NCBI RefSeq assembly: GCF_910591885.1
Contig: NC_063274.1
Coordinates: 186,001-250,000, forward strand
DNA from: Bombus terrestris
Lineage: Eukaryota; Arthropoda; Insecta; Hymenoptera; Apidae
Direction of reading: 5' to 3'
Length of the DNA stretch: 64,000 nucleotides
Positions 12,218 to 26,345 of this stretch are shown piece after piece (position 1 is the stretch's first letter; each line of letters begins with the position of its first letter). The notes beneath the pieces were generated by a model. The model was not told where the DNA came from and did not search any database. It worked only from the letters and a program-made list of their open reading frames with translations. A program made the translations under genes and the position numbers.

Positions 12218-15200
12218 TCTATATATTTTTACATTTGGCATAAAATTCAATAAAACTGACGATTAGTGAGAAACAGAAATGGCTAGATAAATTGTTATCA
12301 TTATAGCTACGGATATTGCAACACCATTACCGAGTTTGATCGAACAGGATGAAGAACAGTCGACATTAACATCGAAAACTGGCCAGGAACTGTTAAAAAA
12401 TATTGAAAATTCGACAGATCCAAATCAAAATGTCTCGAAGGAAAGGGACGGACACTTAGAAAATGGAAAAACAAATCAAGAAACGGTCAACGATTTATTG
12501 TCCCATCCAAGTCCGATTGTTTCTATGGTATCGAAACATTCGAACGGAACTTTAAATTTATGGCAATTAACATTTGCTGATAAAACAAAATTCTCACAAG
12601 TATGAATCAATGAGCTATCAATTTCGTCTTTCCTTTTTTTGTGCGTTAGTTTTATACGCGCTATTCTTTCGCAGGTATTAAGTATTGGACACGCGTCGAG
12701 AGCTTCAGGACATCGATTTCGAGTGAACGATATTACTTGTCATCCGGTATTGCCGTTATTAGTGACGACATCGCATCACAATTTACCAGAATCCGGATCT
12801 CAATGTCAGAATGCTGACTCAAACGAAAACGTTAGTAATAGATCAAACTCTAATAAAACAACCTCAAAAGATATCTCGCTTACTGTAAGTACAAGTAAAA
12901 ATGATGATGCGCTGTTTTGCTATTGAATTTGTATTTTTAGAATTTCGATTGGTAACGATCAAGCGATGATTCCGTTGATGTTTTCAGGGGTTCTGCAGCG
13001 AGTTAATACTTTGGCGTGTAGACACAGTCGGGCCTTTATCGAAGAGCGGTGGTGTTTCCGAACTAGCGCGTATTAATTCTCCTGAAATTTCAGCGTTCAG
13101 TAACGTAGCTTGGATTCCAACTTTATTACCAAGTACTACTTTAGGTAACTTATCAAATTCTCCGAGCGCGTGTTTCGTCGCCAGCGATGGCGAATGTTTA
13201 AGGGTATATCAGGCTGTTATCGACGCTAGGACACTCCTAGCCGAAGTATCGATTAGCGAAAGGCGAAGTAGAATGATGGTCAGTATTTGTTGATATATTT
13301 CAGGAAAATATAATTTGCCAGATTGATTTATCGGTTTTCTTTTCTTTGTGTTTGTATCAGGATTCTATGGCAAGTCTCTCGACAGATATGTCATCGGACG
13401 ATGGTATGAGGCATTCAATTCACGATAAGATAAAGATAGTATCTCAACAATCTACGGCTAGGCCAGGTTGCGTCATACAATTAGACGCTATTGCTGATGC
13501 TACGCACGTAAGTGCTGTAAAGAACTTGTAGAATGATATAAAGTCGAAACGATCGACATTTTTCTATAATGTCGGTTAACTTAAATCCAATTAATTAATG
13601 GACATAATTTCTGTTATAAACTCAGGACTGGCAAAATACGCAATTCTTACATGTATTTCAAGAACAATTAATTACTGGAGACCGAAACGATGAAAAGCAA
13701 ACTGGCATAGATACATCGATGAATGATTTAGGCTTAATGGAGTCTACCTTAGATGCTATGGTAGATTTGCAGCAATCTGCAATTTTTGAAGAACCATTCT
13801 ATATAGTTGTGTTAGAAAGAACACAGCGAGGTACAACGGTACACATGTGGCGTTTGGTAATAGCCTCTCAACCTGAAACTACCGGTAATATTTCTCCAAG
13901 TTATTTTATTATTTTTATTTCTTTCTTCTATATGTGATAATCACCCACAGGATTATCAGAATCGATGATGTATGTTCCGGATTCTCATTTGGTACAAGAT
14001 GAAGATGAAGAAGGAACACCTGGACGTTATAACCATCCAGAAGGTAAAAGATCTCGCAGAGCGAGTCAATCTCGCCGTGATAGTCAAGGTGAATTGGATA
14101 TGTTTTTCCAAAGACGTCCTCAGAACAGCCACGTTCTTATCACAACTACAAAAGTATGCACTCAGGAATTACCATTACCAGACGGAGTCGAGGTTCGTAT
14201 AATGTTTATTTATTCTACATCCCCTCATGTTTTCGTGTTCTCTTTTGTTCGTAATAATTGAATTAATATCACATTGTATCACATTGAAAGTATCAACGAA
14301 GTATGTAAAGAAATAATATCGTTATTATAATCGTACTTAGGTAATACATGCAGCACCAGCCGCCGGACATTTAAGCAGCTCTTCCATATATCCTGCTTGC
14401 TTCGCACCGTACATCGTTGTAACTGCATGTAGCGACAGTACAATACGTTTCTGGAAATGTAAAGTGACGAAAGATCAATCGAATAGCAAATTAGACTATG
14501 AATGGTGCGAATGGGAGATGATACGGAAAGATCAGGAATCGACTATAGATATTACAGGTGGGTACATATCCAAAAAGCTAAGATCAGAGTAAAATAAAAT
14601 TGAAGGAAATAAGATCATGCATTGTCGATGAATGGTAGATAATTTATTCATATTTTAGGACAACCGTTAAATATAAGTGCTGCATATAGCGGGCGTATTG
14701 CGTGTGCGTACAAATATGGAAAATCATTCACGCGTCCTACTAAAAACGACCCTGACTCTAGATACGTAAATCTGTGCGTTGCTATATATGAATGCGAAAG
14801 TACTGGCGGAAGCGAATGGATTCTAGAAGATACGATACACTTGAAGAATATACACTTGCCGAGGATTCCGGTGGACCAACATTTAGACCTGAGCTATCTC
14901 TATGATAGTAAATTTTTGCAGAAGAAACACAGGCTTACTCAAGTTTTGCAAACGCTCAGTCACGAAGATGTGAGATCACCGAGAAACGGAGAAAACGGGG
15001 AGAGTACAAAACCGAATGCAGGTAAGACCATTACGATTAAGATTGTACTTTGAGCAGTCAGATTTAACGCTAATTTTGACGACTAAAAATCTAACTACGT
15101 TATTCACGATTGTGATAGGCTTGTTGGCTGTTCCGTCGTTTAGCACGCTTCAGTCGTTGCGAAAGTCGATCATAGAAAATGGTAACACTTGTCCACTTAC

Positions 15201-18200
15201 GCAGAAACATTTAGTTCAGTTAGATTGGGTGTCGAAAGAAGATGGTTCGCATATTTTGACCGTCGCTGTTGGATCGAAGATTATGCTGTTTACGCCTGTA
15301 TGTTCGGATCTTGCACAAGCAAATATGAAAGCAATGAAAGAGTCACAAAGCAATAACCGACCAATATTGCGGAAAGCTTCGTCGTTGGCACAGCCTCAAT
15401 TCGTTGACGAAATTCGTTGGATGAAATTACGGAAAATCGAGTTAACTACAGCGGATGGTCTACCTCCGTTGCCGATGCAGATATCTTGGGTAAGGGACGG
15501 TATCTTAGTGGTTGGCATGGATTCGGAAATGCACGTTTACTCGCAATGGAAACCGAACCCAAAGAAAAACTGTTTCCATTCAAATTTACAACATCAAGAA
15601 TCGGACGAGTTTCAAGCTAGCCGAAATTTGCGGGATGAAGACTTGCGAACATTAGCACACGAAACATCGCAGAGGCGATTAGCAAACGTATCTTCTATGC
15701 CCCATCTTTCTCGAGTCAGCAGTATCAATTTAACGATGCTCGATGCCAAAAAGAAACGAGGTATGCAAAACGAGAATTTAAATTTCGACTATATGCCTGA
15801 CTATGGTTTGTTCGAAGCCTCGAGAATCGCTTGTCCCGTTTTACCTCAATATCATCCAAAACAACTAATGGAATTGCTAAATTCTGGTAAAATTCGATGG
15901 GTAAAGGCTATATTGGCACATCTTGTCCGATGCATAGGAAGTTCTTGTTCGTTGAGGGCAGACGACGAGAATTTAGTCAAACAACGTGGTGGTGGTGGGT
16001 GGTCGCGTTCTAGAACAATGTCGGTTAGTTACGTAGGTACAACGTCGCCTCTAGAACCAAGAGGTTCAACCACGCAAATACCGGAAGAGCTTACATTAGA
16101 CTATGCGGAGATAACATCGATATCTCCGTTGCCACTTTGGACTTTATTGATCGCAGACAAGGAAACGAATGTACCGCATCAACACAAAGCCGAAGACAAA
16201 CAGGATTACAACGAATTGTTCGATAGCAATGTGGAGGAGGATGAGTCGTTAGACGACATGCTGGAAGAGGATTACGATTGTTCGCGGCAGAAAGATAGAC
16301 GTTCATCGGTCCCGGAAAGACAAGGGATATCTCATTTTGGACCAAGACAAGGCAGATTACTGTCGCGATTACTAACACACACTCATTTGCCTGGCTTATC
16401 GAGCCTTGATCAGATGCATTTGCTCGCTTTAGCCGATACCGTCTCAACTTGTAATGCAGATTTTGCAGAAAGATTTGCAATAGATGCCGCAAAGAATGCT
16501 ATTGCGAAAGAAAATTTGACCGGTATCCCCGACGGAGAAACGGTTTCTACCGATTCGTTGGACGATTGTGGCCTCCGATTTTTATTGGCCATGAAGCATT
16601 ACAATTACTTGATTCGTTGTCTTCCGTTGGCACAGAGAGCGCAGTTTCAAAAGCAAGGTATATCATCGAATAATCTCGTTTGGGCGTTTCATTCTGAATC
16701 CGAAGAAGAATTGCTAGGTTTGATACCTTCTTATGCGAAAGGACAACCAAAATGGAGCATTCTAAAGGAACTGGGTATAGGTTGGTGGATTAGAAGCAAC
16801 ACTATATTGAAAAGGTGTATCGAGAAGATTGCGAAAGCAGCTTATCAACAGAAACAGGAACCTCTCGACGCTGCGCTTTATTATTTAGCTATGAAAAAGA
16901 AGAATCTCGTTTGGGGATTGTTTAGAAATAAGAGGGATGAAAGAATGACAACTTTCTTCGCGAACAATTTTACGGAAGATCGTTGGAGAAAAGCTGCCTT
17001 GAAAAATGCGTTTGCTCTACTTGGTAAACAAAGATTCGAGCATGCTGCGGCGTTCTTCTTGTTAGCGAACTCTCTAAAGGATGCTATCGATGTATGTCTT
17101 AACAAATTGAACGATATACAGTTAGCGATGGTCATTGCCAGACTTTACGATGACGATACTACCTCCCCGAATTTGAGGAGATTGCTCTATGAAGAAATTT
17201 TAGGTTGTGACAAGGACGGGCAAAATCAAGACATGAACAAAGCTCATCCAGATCCGTTCTTGCGCAGTATGGCTCTTTGGATTCTTAAGGATTATGCAGG
17301 GTCGCTCAATACTTTGCTGTTGACAAACGTTGGAACTTTGCATCCCCAATATAACGACGAATCTGATAAACCGGAAGGTACAACAGGTAATGAAACTGCA
17401 TATTTTTGTCTTTCTTCTTATATCGGCATATCGAGCTCGAAATCGGCAAAGAAATGATTCCGTCGAGCTTAGAGCTCACGATCAAAAGAAATTTAGAAAG
17501 TTCGAGTACAATTAATAGGGTAAGTTATTATTCCTTCTTTGTTTCAGCAAATCCAAATGTTTTTAATTTTTACGTTTATCTTCGAACACACCCATTGCTG
17601 ATCAGACAGTACATTGCATCTACCGCTCAGGATAAGAAAAAAGGTCATTCGGTAGTTATATCTGGCTTTAGTTACGGTATGGAAACAAAATCACAACCTG
17701 ACAAACAGTTAACTTTGGAAGATAGCATTACACCTTTGGAGAGGCAACTGTACTTCACAACAGCGCACGCACATTTTAAAGCTGGATGTCCTGCTCTCGC
17801 TCTCGAGGTTCTTTCTAAATTACCTAATAAAGTGATGGAGACAAATTGCGAAGACTCGCCCAGTACGTAATTGCATAATCGTAATTGCATGTTCACAATA
17901 TTGTTGTTCTCCTGCAAATTCTCTTACTACTATTATCTATCCTTGTCGTGTGTTTTCTTAGGTCTTTTAAATAGTCCAAGCAAGTCGAGGACACAAGATC
18001 TTCAGATAGACACTGGGATTATTAGTTGGGATGACAATTTGAAGAAAACTGACAATATCGAAGGTGGAACTTCATTAATTATCTATAATTCGCCTAGATA
18101 ACTATGGAAAATGGGAGTGTTTCTATCGTGTTCTTATTTGTGTTAGGCATTGTAGACTGGTCTCGACCTGTGACGCATCAAGCCGAGGAAGAATTAGTGT

Positions 18201-19763
18201 TAAACTGGGATGACGATGATGATGTTGCTGAACATGAGGACGCCGACAGCCCACCTTTAAGCATGAAGTTGGACAAAAAGGAGATCACCGATGGTTCAAA
18301 GGAAACGGAGAAAAGTGGTAAATTAATGTAATCCATCTAGTCCTCCCTTGACCTAATTCTAATAAGTTGACACGTATAAGTCGTTTCTTTTTGTGTGCGT
18401 GCGTGCGTGCGTAATCTGAAATTAGTCGTTAGGATTACAACTATCATTATTAGATAAAATATAGTGTCTTATAAAAAATATAGTGTCTTTTTAGAAAGGA
18501 CAGAATTTATAGACAAAGTCGTTAAATACAGATTCCAGTAACCCGGGTGAAATATAACAGATAACTATACGTATGTACTATAACATTTTTTAGAGAAAAT
18601 CACAAAACCGTCAGGACAATTAGACATTATGGCGCAACAATTAAAATTTGTGGCATGTTTAAAAATTTTAATGGAAGAATTATCAACATTGGCAACGGGT
18701 TTCGAAGTAGACGGAGGTCAACTTCGATACCAGCTATACGTATGGCTCGAGCGAGAGGTAGACGCCCTCAGGCAGCTTTGTAATTACAGCGTTAGTTCGG
18801 ACGGAGATGCAAACAACGTATCGGAATGTAAGCGGACAGACTAGTTATTTTGTTTTTAATTGAACGATGTTCAGCTTGTTTTTGCTTGTCTTAAACTGAC
18901 AAAACGATTATGCTTTCAGACGAAGGTGGTATGGTAGATGACATGGTGCAACCATGTAAGCCTGGTGAACAGCCGACGTTGCATGAAATATTGATGGCCG
19001 AAAAATTGGATTTCGAAGCCAAGGTACAACGAGCTGCTAGAAGAAAAAGGTGGTTAAAAGGTATTCTGTTGACCAGTGTCGGTCAGCGTTTAAACATAAT
19101 ACATGCATACATATAGGTGTTCGATAATATTTGCGATAAATATATATTTACAGCGAACGAAACGTTATTACGAACATTATTATCCTACTGTTCTTTGCAT
19201 GGAGCATCTGGTGGTGGTTTAGCATCTGTAAGAATGGAACTTGTGCTTTTATTACAAGAATTACAACAAGAAAAGACACAACAACAGTTACTTAGTCCTC
19301 TTCCGTTTCCAACCACGCTTCCTCTTTTAAGCGCTAGCGTGGCATGTAACAAAACTGTCGTGGCAGATCCAGTCAGGCACTTGCAAGTTCGTATAATATT
19401 ATGATGGATTAAACTAAAATACGGAATTTTCTAAGCTTAACGTTACAACTGTCTTTTTAGTCCCTAGCTCACGATATGTTGCAAACGTTGGTGGAATTAC
19501 GTAATCCACCAATGCCTACGAGAAACACGCATTATTGCGAGGTATTTATAATGAGGGATTTAGCGGTGGCGTTAAGTGCTTGTATTTATCAGTCACTTTG
19601 CGATTCCGATACTTTTGTTACGAAACATCAACAACCGGACAGGTAAATACGATAAGTTATGAAAATCCTTAGTAAAATTTAAAAATGATGATTTATCGTT
19701 AATCATTTTTCTTGTCTCTCTTTTCGTTTTTTCTTTGGTTTTTCTTTCTTACTTTTCTTTTTT

Positions 19764-19818
<55 letters not shown>

Positions 19819-20481
19819 GTTTTCCAGCATTTGCAGAGATAGAAACGTTCTCCGGCGGGCACTTGGTAGCATCGAATCGCCATCATCGAAGATATTCGAC
19901 GGACGATGGTGTGTGCATTACTACTTCACCGTCCAAATGGCCAGGTGTAACTAACTTGCGTGCATTATTGGCCCGGGAGAAGGACGAAGATACACCAAAA
20001 TTGAATATTCTCCTTTGCGAAGCATTTGTAGCAACTTACATGAGTTTGTTCGTTTATGCACTGTGGAGTTGCGACAGTCATATTCTTTATAGGCTCGTAG
20101 GTCAACACTTTGGTAACAACACCTGGTCCTGTTTGTTTGGAGGTGGGGTCAAGAAATTGCTACGTGTCGCAAGTACAAGCAGCCAGGTATAACTAACTTT
20201 GTTTTTACTTTATTTTTGCCTTATTTCGTTGTATACTTTTCTGTTGTACCAAGCACTCGTATTATATCTCTTATTATATCTTTGCTACATATCAAGCAAA
20301 GAAATAAACCACATGTCTTAATATATAGCTTACTACGAATCAATGTAGGCTTCAAGTTTTTCAAAAAGAAAAGGAAAGAAAAGAGTAGAGATGCAAACAA
20401 CTAAGACGCGTAAATTATACGGTTTTAAGTGATACCGATTGTATAGTATATCGTTGTGTGTGTGTGTGTGCGTGCGCGCGC

Positions 20482-20546
<65 letters not shown>

Positions 20547-23500
20547 CATGCATCTAATCTCTGTTCAGGCGAGTGGAGCAGGGAGAACGGTAGAAAGAGG
20601 TGATAGTGGTTCGAACGAAGCTCAAAGTACCGCAGGAACCGTATGGAATACCATGACCTCATTGACTAAACAACGTGTAAAATTGAACATGAAATTGTTG
20701 GGTCAATTTACAGGTCAACAACCAAATATGAAAGAAGACAAACCTACATATAGAGAGCAATTTGTTTCACCTCAAATGAGCATGATATCGTACTTTTTAA
20801 TGAAGGTTAGTCGAGTTGATCGACTGAGGATATCCTAATGCGTACCAGTAGCTATATATGATTTTGCTAATTTCATATAATCTGATAATTATAAGAATAA
20901 AAGTTGTTTCCTGTATTTGATACAGCCACAGATAGATAGTGAGTATGCGGATGAAATCGACTATGATTCATCCGATTCGGCAGTATCGGATTTAAACTCG
21001 TCCGAGGACGAGGAAGATATATTCGATACCAATTCAAAACCAAAGAGCAAACCAAAGGACAATACGGAACATACGAATCCAAATTCGTACAGTTGGTGTG
21101 TTATGCGATTAGCCATAGTCAAGATATTACAACAGCAACTCCAGGAGTTTTTGAATGTTGCTGGCATAGAGATGCAAGGTATTTTGTTTTGTTATTTGAT
21201 AGAGAATATCGAGAATTTGACAATCTAGTTTTGCTCTGTCATTCTGAAACTGAAAGAATAATATAATTTTTTGCCTTATTCGCATATATATATATACAGA
21301 ATTACCTGTGAATAGTCCTCTGATTCATGGAACGTTAGCTGTTGTGGCACAATGGCAAGAAACATTGCGCGATGAGTTAGACAATAGAGGACCACCACCG
21401 ATTAATTATATTCCTGGTTGTGCACCAGATCCGGCACCTACACCGGGAAAGCCAGCGATTCATAAATATCGATCTTTACTTGAAAAAAGCAATACTCCTT
21501 TCAAGTAAGATTGCAAATTCAATAAAAAAAAAAAAAGCGATAGTTGGAATTGTCTAGATAGTTGGAATTTATGGATGTTTTATTTTTTATATTTTTAGTA
21601 CGCGTTTGGCATCAGCGGCTCCCGCTAATCGATTGTGGTCCTATTTAGTTCGACAAGAGTTGGTACAAGACATATTTATCCGAGCCGTATTCGGCAAACG
21701 TAGATCTCTGTCGTCGATTTTGGAGAGCAATCAAACTACGATCGATAATTTAAATCGTGGGTCAACCGGAGATGACAAAGGTAGCGATAGCGGTACAACG
21801 AGTTTGCCAGAACCAGTCCGAATCATTCACAAGGAACAAGATAGCATCAGTGCCTTTTGCCTCAATCAGGTTCGATCGATTTTTAAAAGTATTTTTAAAA
21901 GTTACATTTAAAAGTGACGTGATTTTGGGGAAGACAAAGGTTGCTAATACACAGCGTTAACTATCCAGGTGAATCCAGGTTTAATGGCCTTGGCAACTCC
22001 CCGAGAAGTACAAGAAATGAATATATCGTTATTACTTGAACTCCCATCCTGGTTGGAGGACGAATGTGAATTTGACATCATAAATTTAAACAAACAGCCA
22101 GAACCGGAACCAGTGCAACCAACTAGTTTCTTAGTTATTCAAGTAAATAGTTTATAGTAATATCTTTTCTCATCGATAATGTCGGCTCTCATTTTGTGTG
22201 TATTGCATACATGTCCGCATATACGTATATACCTTTCAATTTTTCGTTTGCAGACAGCAGCAGATAGACCGTTACTCGCTCAGAGTCCGCAGACAAATAA
22301 TCCTCAACCTCAGTCGGGTATCGCGAGTCAAAGCGGAAGAGGAGCTAGCGTGGTAAGTTTCCCCCAAGATCACAATTATGACAGACAGATAATTCGTATA
22401 CTTATATATCCAGCATTGTACAGTCGTATGTTTGTCTCTTATAAAACGTTTACACCTTTACGTGTGTTGTATTCCTACTTGGACTTAACCCAGATGTTTC
22501 TGATCTACTATCCGATGTTTCTGTTTTCCATGTGTATATATTCATATGTTTCGCCGAAGTAAAAGGAAGAAAGGAAGAAAAAGGAAGTAACAAGTTTGTA
22601 TTTTTGTAACGTTTTATCACCTCAGGAATGTTTGGGTTAATGAAAAATTGAGCGATAAATGGCATTACGAAACAAATTGAGAAAATCGAACATATAATTT
22701 CGTTGCTTTCGTTTTCTATAAATATCTTTATTTCGTTTTTGTTTCCGTTTCCATTTTTGTTCTTGTTTTTACATAGGATTTCTATCCAAGAGCACTTTGT
22801 CGTTTGTAATAAATGAAAAATTCGAATTTCCAGCCAAATGTACAATTTTATACGCAATTTTTCTTCTCTTTTCGAAAAATTGAAATTGCCAATGAACCGC
22901 ATATTTTCAACGTTTAAAACCTGAAAATAAGAAAATGTGTTTGCGGATTCAAACAGAAAATCAGCCTGATATATTTTCCTTAATGTTTGTTTTCTCTTTG
23001 TGTTGATAAAATAAAGTAAAATTTGTATTTGACGAGTAAAAACCGTATCTATGAATGTGTTTGACACGCACTACTTACGAACGTATATATTGTATGTATT
23101 TACCTTTCGAATGTTTGGATCTAATCGTTTGCTTATGAGATCTTGTATGTCGATACTATAATAGTAACGACGTTATACACTGTCGTATTTATTGCGTTCA
23201 CATAAGTTTACATAAGTAAGCGGCGAATTCTAACGCTTAGTATCATTAATGTTCATAATATTATTAAATTAATTTGATCAGAAATTTTGGACGAGCGAGA
23301 TTCGTGATCCAAATAAGTCCAATAAGTTATGGTATATACGTAGGTATAAAAAATATAATAGGCCCCCTGTTCCTTAAAAGGTTGAAAGGAACTGATCGTT
23401 GCATGATATGTAAACAAAATTGCACTATAAATCACCTTTCTTGAAAAACACGCGGTTGGAGCACGGCTATCTCGAGATTTACTTCTTGCGATATATCACA

Positions 23501-25516
23501 GGCAATAAGCACAAATATCAAAGTTGTTTGTTTAAGAATTAAGGGCGTTTAAGAATGAGCGATAAGTAGAGGCGAGAGTAGATATGATATAACCGGAAAT
23601 GAATGGAAATCGAGCGGAGGAAAGTAATAACAATTCGTAAGAGGGAAGTGTCGATAGCCGTAAATGTGTTGATGTCGAGTATGTAGCCGACGCATTGGGT
23701 CGCGTCTAAGTAGCACATTTGGTGACAGAAACAATGTTCCTTGTTCAATGCTTGCCTAACGTCTAACTTGGTTTACGTCTGACTGATGTCACTGACCTGG
23801 TGGCTCGTTCGTTCGCTCAGATGAAGGGGATGCCCGCTTTCCCTGGCTCCCACGACCTGCGTTTCTGTCAATTTGTTGCCGATAGGAGCAAACACTTGTT
23901 GCAACCGGTGAGATTAACTTCTAACAGATCCTAGCCTGTATGATATCCTATTATTATCCCTAGTGACAACTTTATATTCTAATTCCTTTAATCTCGTTTT
24001 CCTTTTTGCTCTAGTTTTCTGTTTCTTCGTAATATCCTAAGCGTTATAAAAATTCGTACAGTATTATATTGGATTTACCATCGTTTTTACGAATCGTTAT
24101 GTTTCATAAACAATCTAGCTATTCGCGTAGAATCAAAGTAAAAGCTCTAAATAAACATATATAAAGTATTTAGCATTTCCTTCGTAATAAAACTAAACAT
24201 AATTTTTTTATCGATCTTACAAAACAATAATTTTCTTGAAAAGTTTGTATATGTATATACATATCTAATTTGTCACTATGATTATTTCTTTTTCGAATCG
24301 ATAAAGTTCAAGACAATTTACTTAATATTATACGTATGCATATCGATACGTATAAATGAAAATTAATCTACCATTTTAGTATTGTTATCGTTATTATCGT
24401 GACTGTTAAATTTTTACCTACGTTGTTAACATTTTCATCACCATTATTGTCATTATTAGCATCATCTTTACAATCGTCACTTCCATCACTACCACTACCA
24501 GTACCGTTATCAACACCATTGCCACTACTACCCTGTCATCATTATCATCATCATCGTTATCATCATAATCATCATCATAATCATCATCATCATCATCATC
24601 ATCATTTTACAGTACAGTAGATTATTTTACAGTGAATGAAATAGTTCATTAAGCTGTTATACATGCCCTCGGTTTTTCAATCAATCAAAGACGCCTCGCG
24701 AATTTTTAAGAAAATGAATGTTCCTTCTCCCAAGGCAATCTCGATACTAACGTACTTTTCATATGTTACCAAAACAATATTTGTTGTGAATTAACTGTAA
24801 ATGAGCAAAGCCGATCGATGAAACTTTCCGATTCACAAATTTTTCTTTCGTAACACTGCATGCCTAATAAATATTTATTTCGTATATAAAAACCTGAGCG
24901 AAAAATTCGTGCCCTTTGGTTGCCATTGTCTTGAATGTCGTCTGTAGTATTTAATAAGTTATTGTGCTTTCCTTCAGATTCTTTACACATTTTGAACAAC
25001 AGATCAAGCATTTTCATCCGAATCCTAGACCATGGGTCCGCTAGCTTTCACTTTTATAATTTGCGGTTGTCACAATTTTTTCGGTTCCTTCGTCGTCCTT
25101 TGGACCTCTTCAAAGAGTTCTTGCTAATTACTCGGATATGCTCATCTTTACGCGTTTAACGGGGAAATATATATTGATTAAATAATCCAGAAAACGTTTG
25201 AAACCTAGTGGATCCAATAGATACGACCCTCGTTGGATTGAACTAAACGAACGCTTTTTAAACAAATACATCGCCCGAATCGAATGAAATAAGAAACGAG
25301 CAGAAGAAACGAAAGTATATATATATATCTTAACACGTAATATGTGTTATTTGATACGCTTCTTTTGATGAGCCTTCGATGTATATATGTATATACATAT
25401 ACGAAACTGTCCAAAAAGCGATCGTTTCATTTTAGGTTTTAACTTCTTTCGAATTGGCAAGGAAAAAGGAACAATATTAAAGAACTTGATAGCATAAAAC
25501 GTATAACCAGGCTGAT

Positions 25517-25551
<35 letters not shown>

Positions 25552-26306
25552 CTAAAAATATAAGAAATATATATATATAAAATATTTAATAAGTTTTATA
25601 GTATATCATCTATACATATTAGTATTGAACGCCCATTTACCGTTTTCTATATTATCTTCTTTTGTCATATTCTGATACATGTGCGCCAAAGTTTATAGAC
25701 GTTAGGTTAGATTTTCCACTTCTTTTTCTTTTATTTCCTAAAAAATATTTGTATATGTGCGTACTGTTTGTGAATCATTGTTTTGTCTCTAATTATAAGA
25801 TCACTATTTACATAACAATATTTTGTTCATACAGATCCTGAAGCATAAAATCGATGGCATAAGAAGAATTTCCTCGCATCCGCTTTTACCATTATGTAAG
25901 TATTTACTATGTAAATATTTACTTTCGAGTAATTGCGAATGAAATGTGTTACTTGATATGTCAACGACGATACGTTGTACGAAACTCTAATCGATGAAAT
26001 ATTATGCCGGTGCTGTTGGACCTGTTCATCGACCGACATTTGTCGATATTCGAATAAACAGACTTGACTGGCTCTCAAGATGGTTCAGTATCCCTTTGGG
26101 AATGGGGGCATCAAACGGCCGTAGCGACTCCTCGACCACCGGGCACTTTTGCCAAAGTGACTCGCGTACGTTTCTCACAACACGGAAATAAGTTTGGCGT
26201 TGCGGATTCTGATGGACATCTAAGTTTGTTTCAAGTAGCCTGCAGAGAAGGAACTGCACGACCATTTTTTGTAAGACTGATCTCTCTCTCTCTCTCTATC
26301 TCTATC

Positions 26307-26345
<39 letters not shown>

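Larger units (their letters stand above)
23908..25834. other. Largest DmX intron, with ATC and TA repeats
   Basis: 1.9-kb intron holding an (ATC)n-rich stretch near 24539-24606 and a (TA)n run near 25520-25550. No additional exon could be supported. Confidence 0.6.

Noticed and set aside
16091..16492. 133-residue minus-strand frame opposite the large DmX exon
   Set aside because: A shadow of conserved coding sequence on the plus strand.
22450..23067. 205-residue minus-strand frame in a DmX intron
   Set aside because: AT-driven composition and no family resemblance; it lies wholly inside an intron of a well supported gene.
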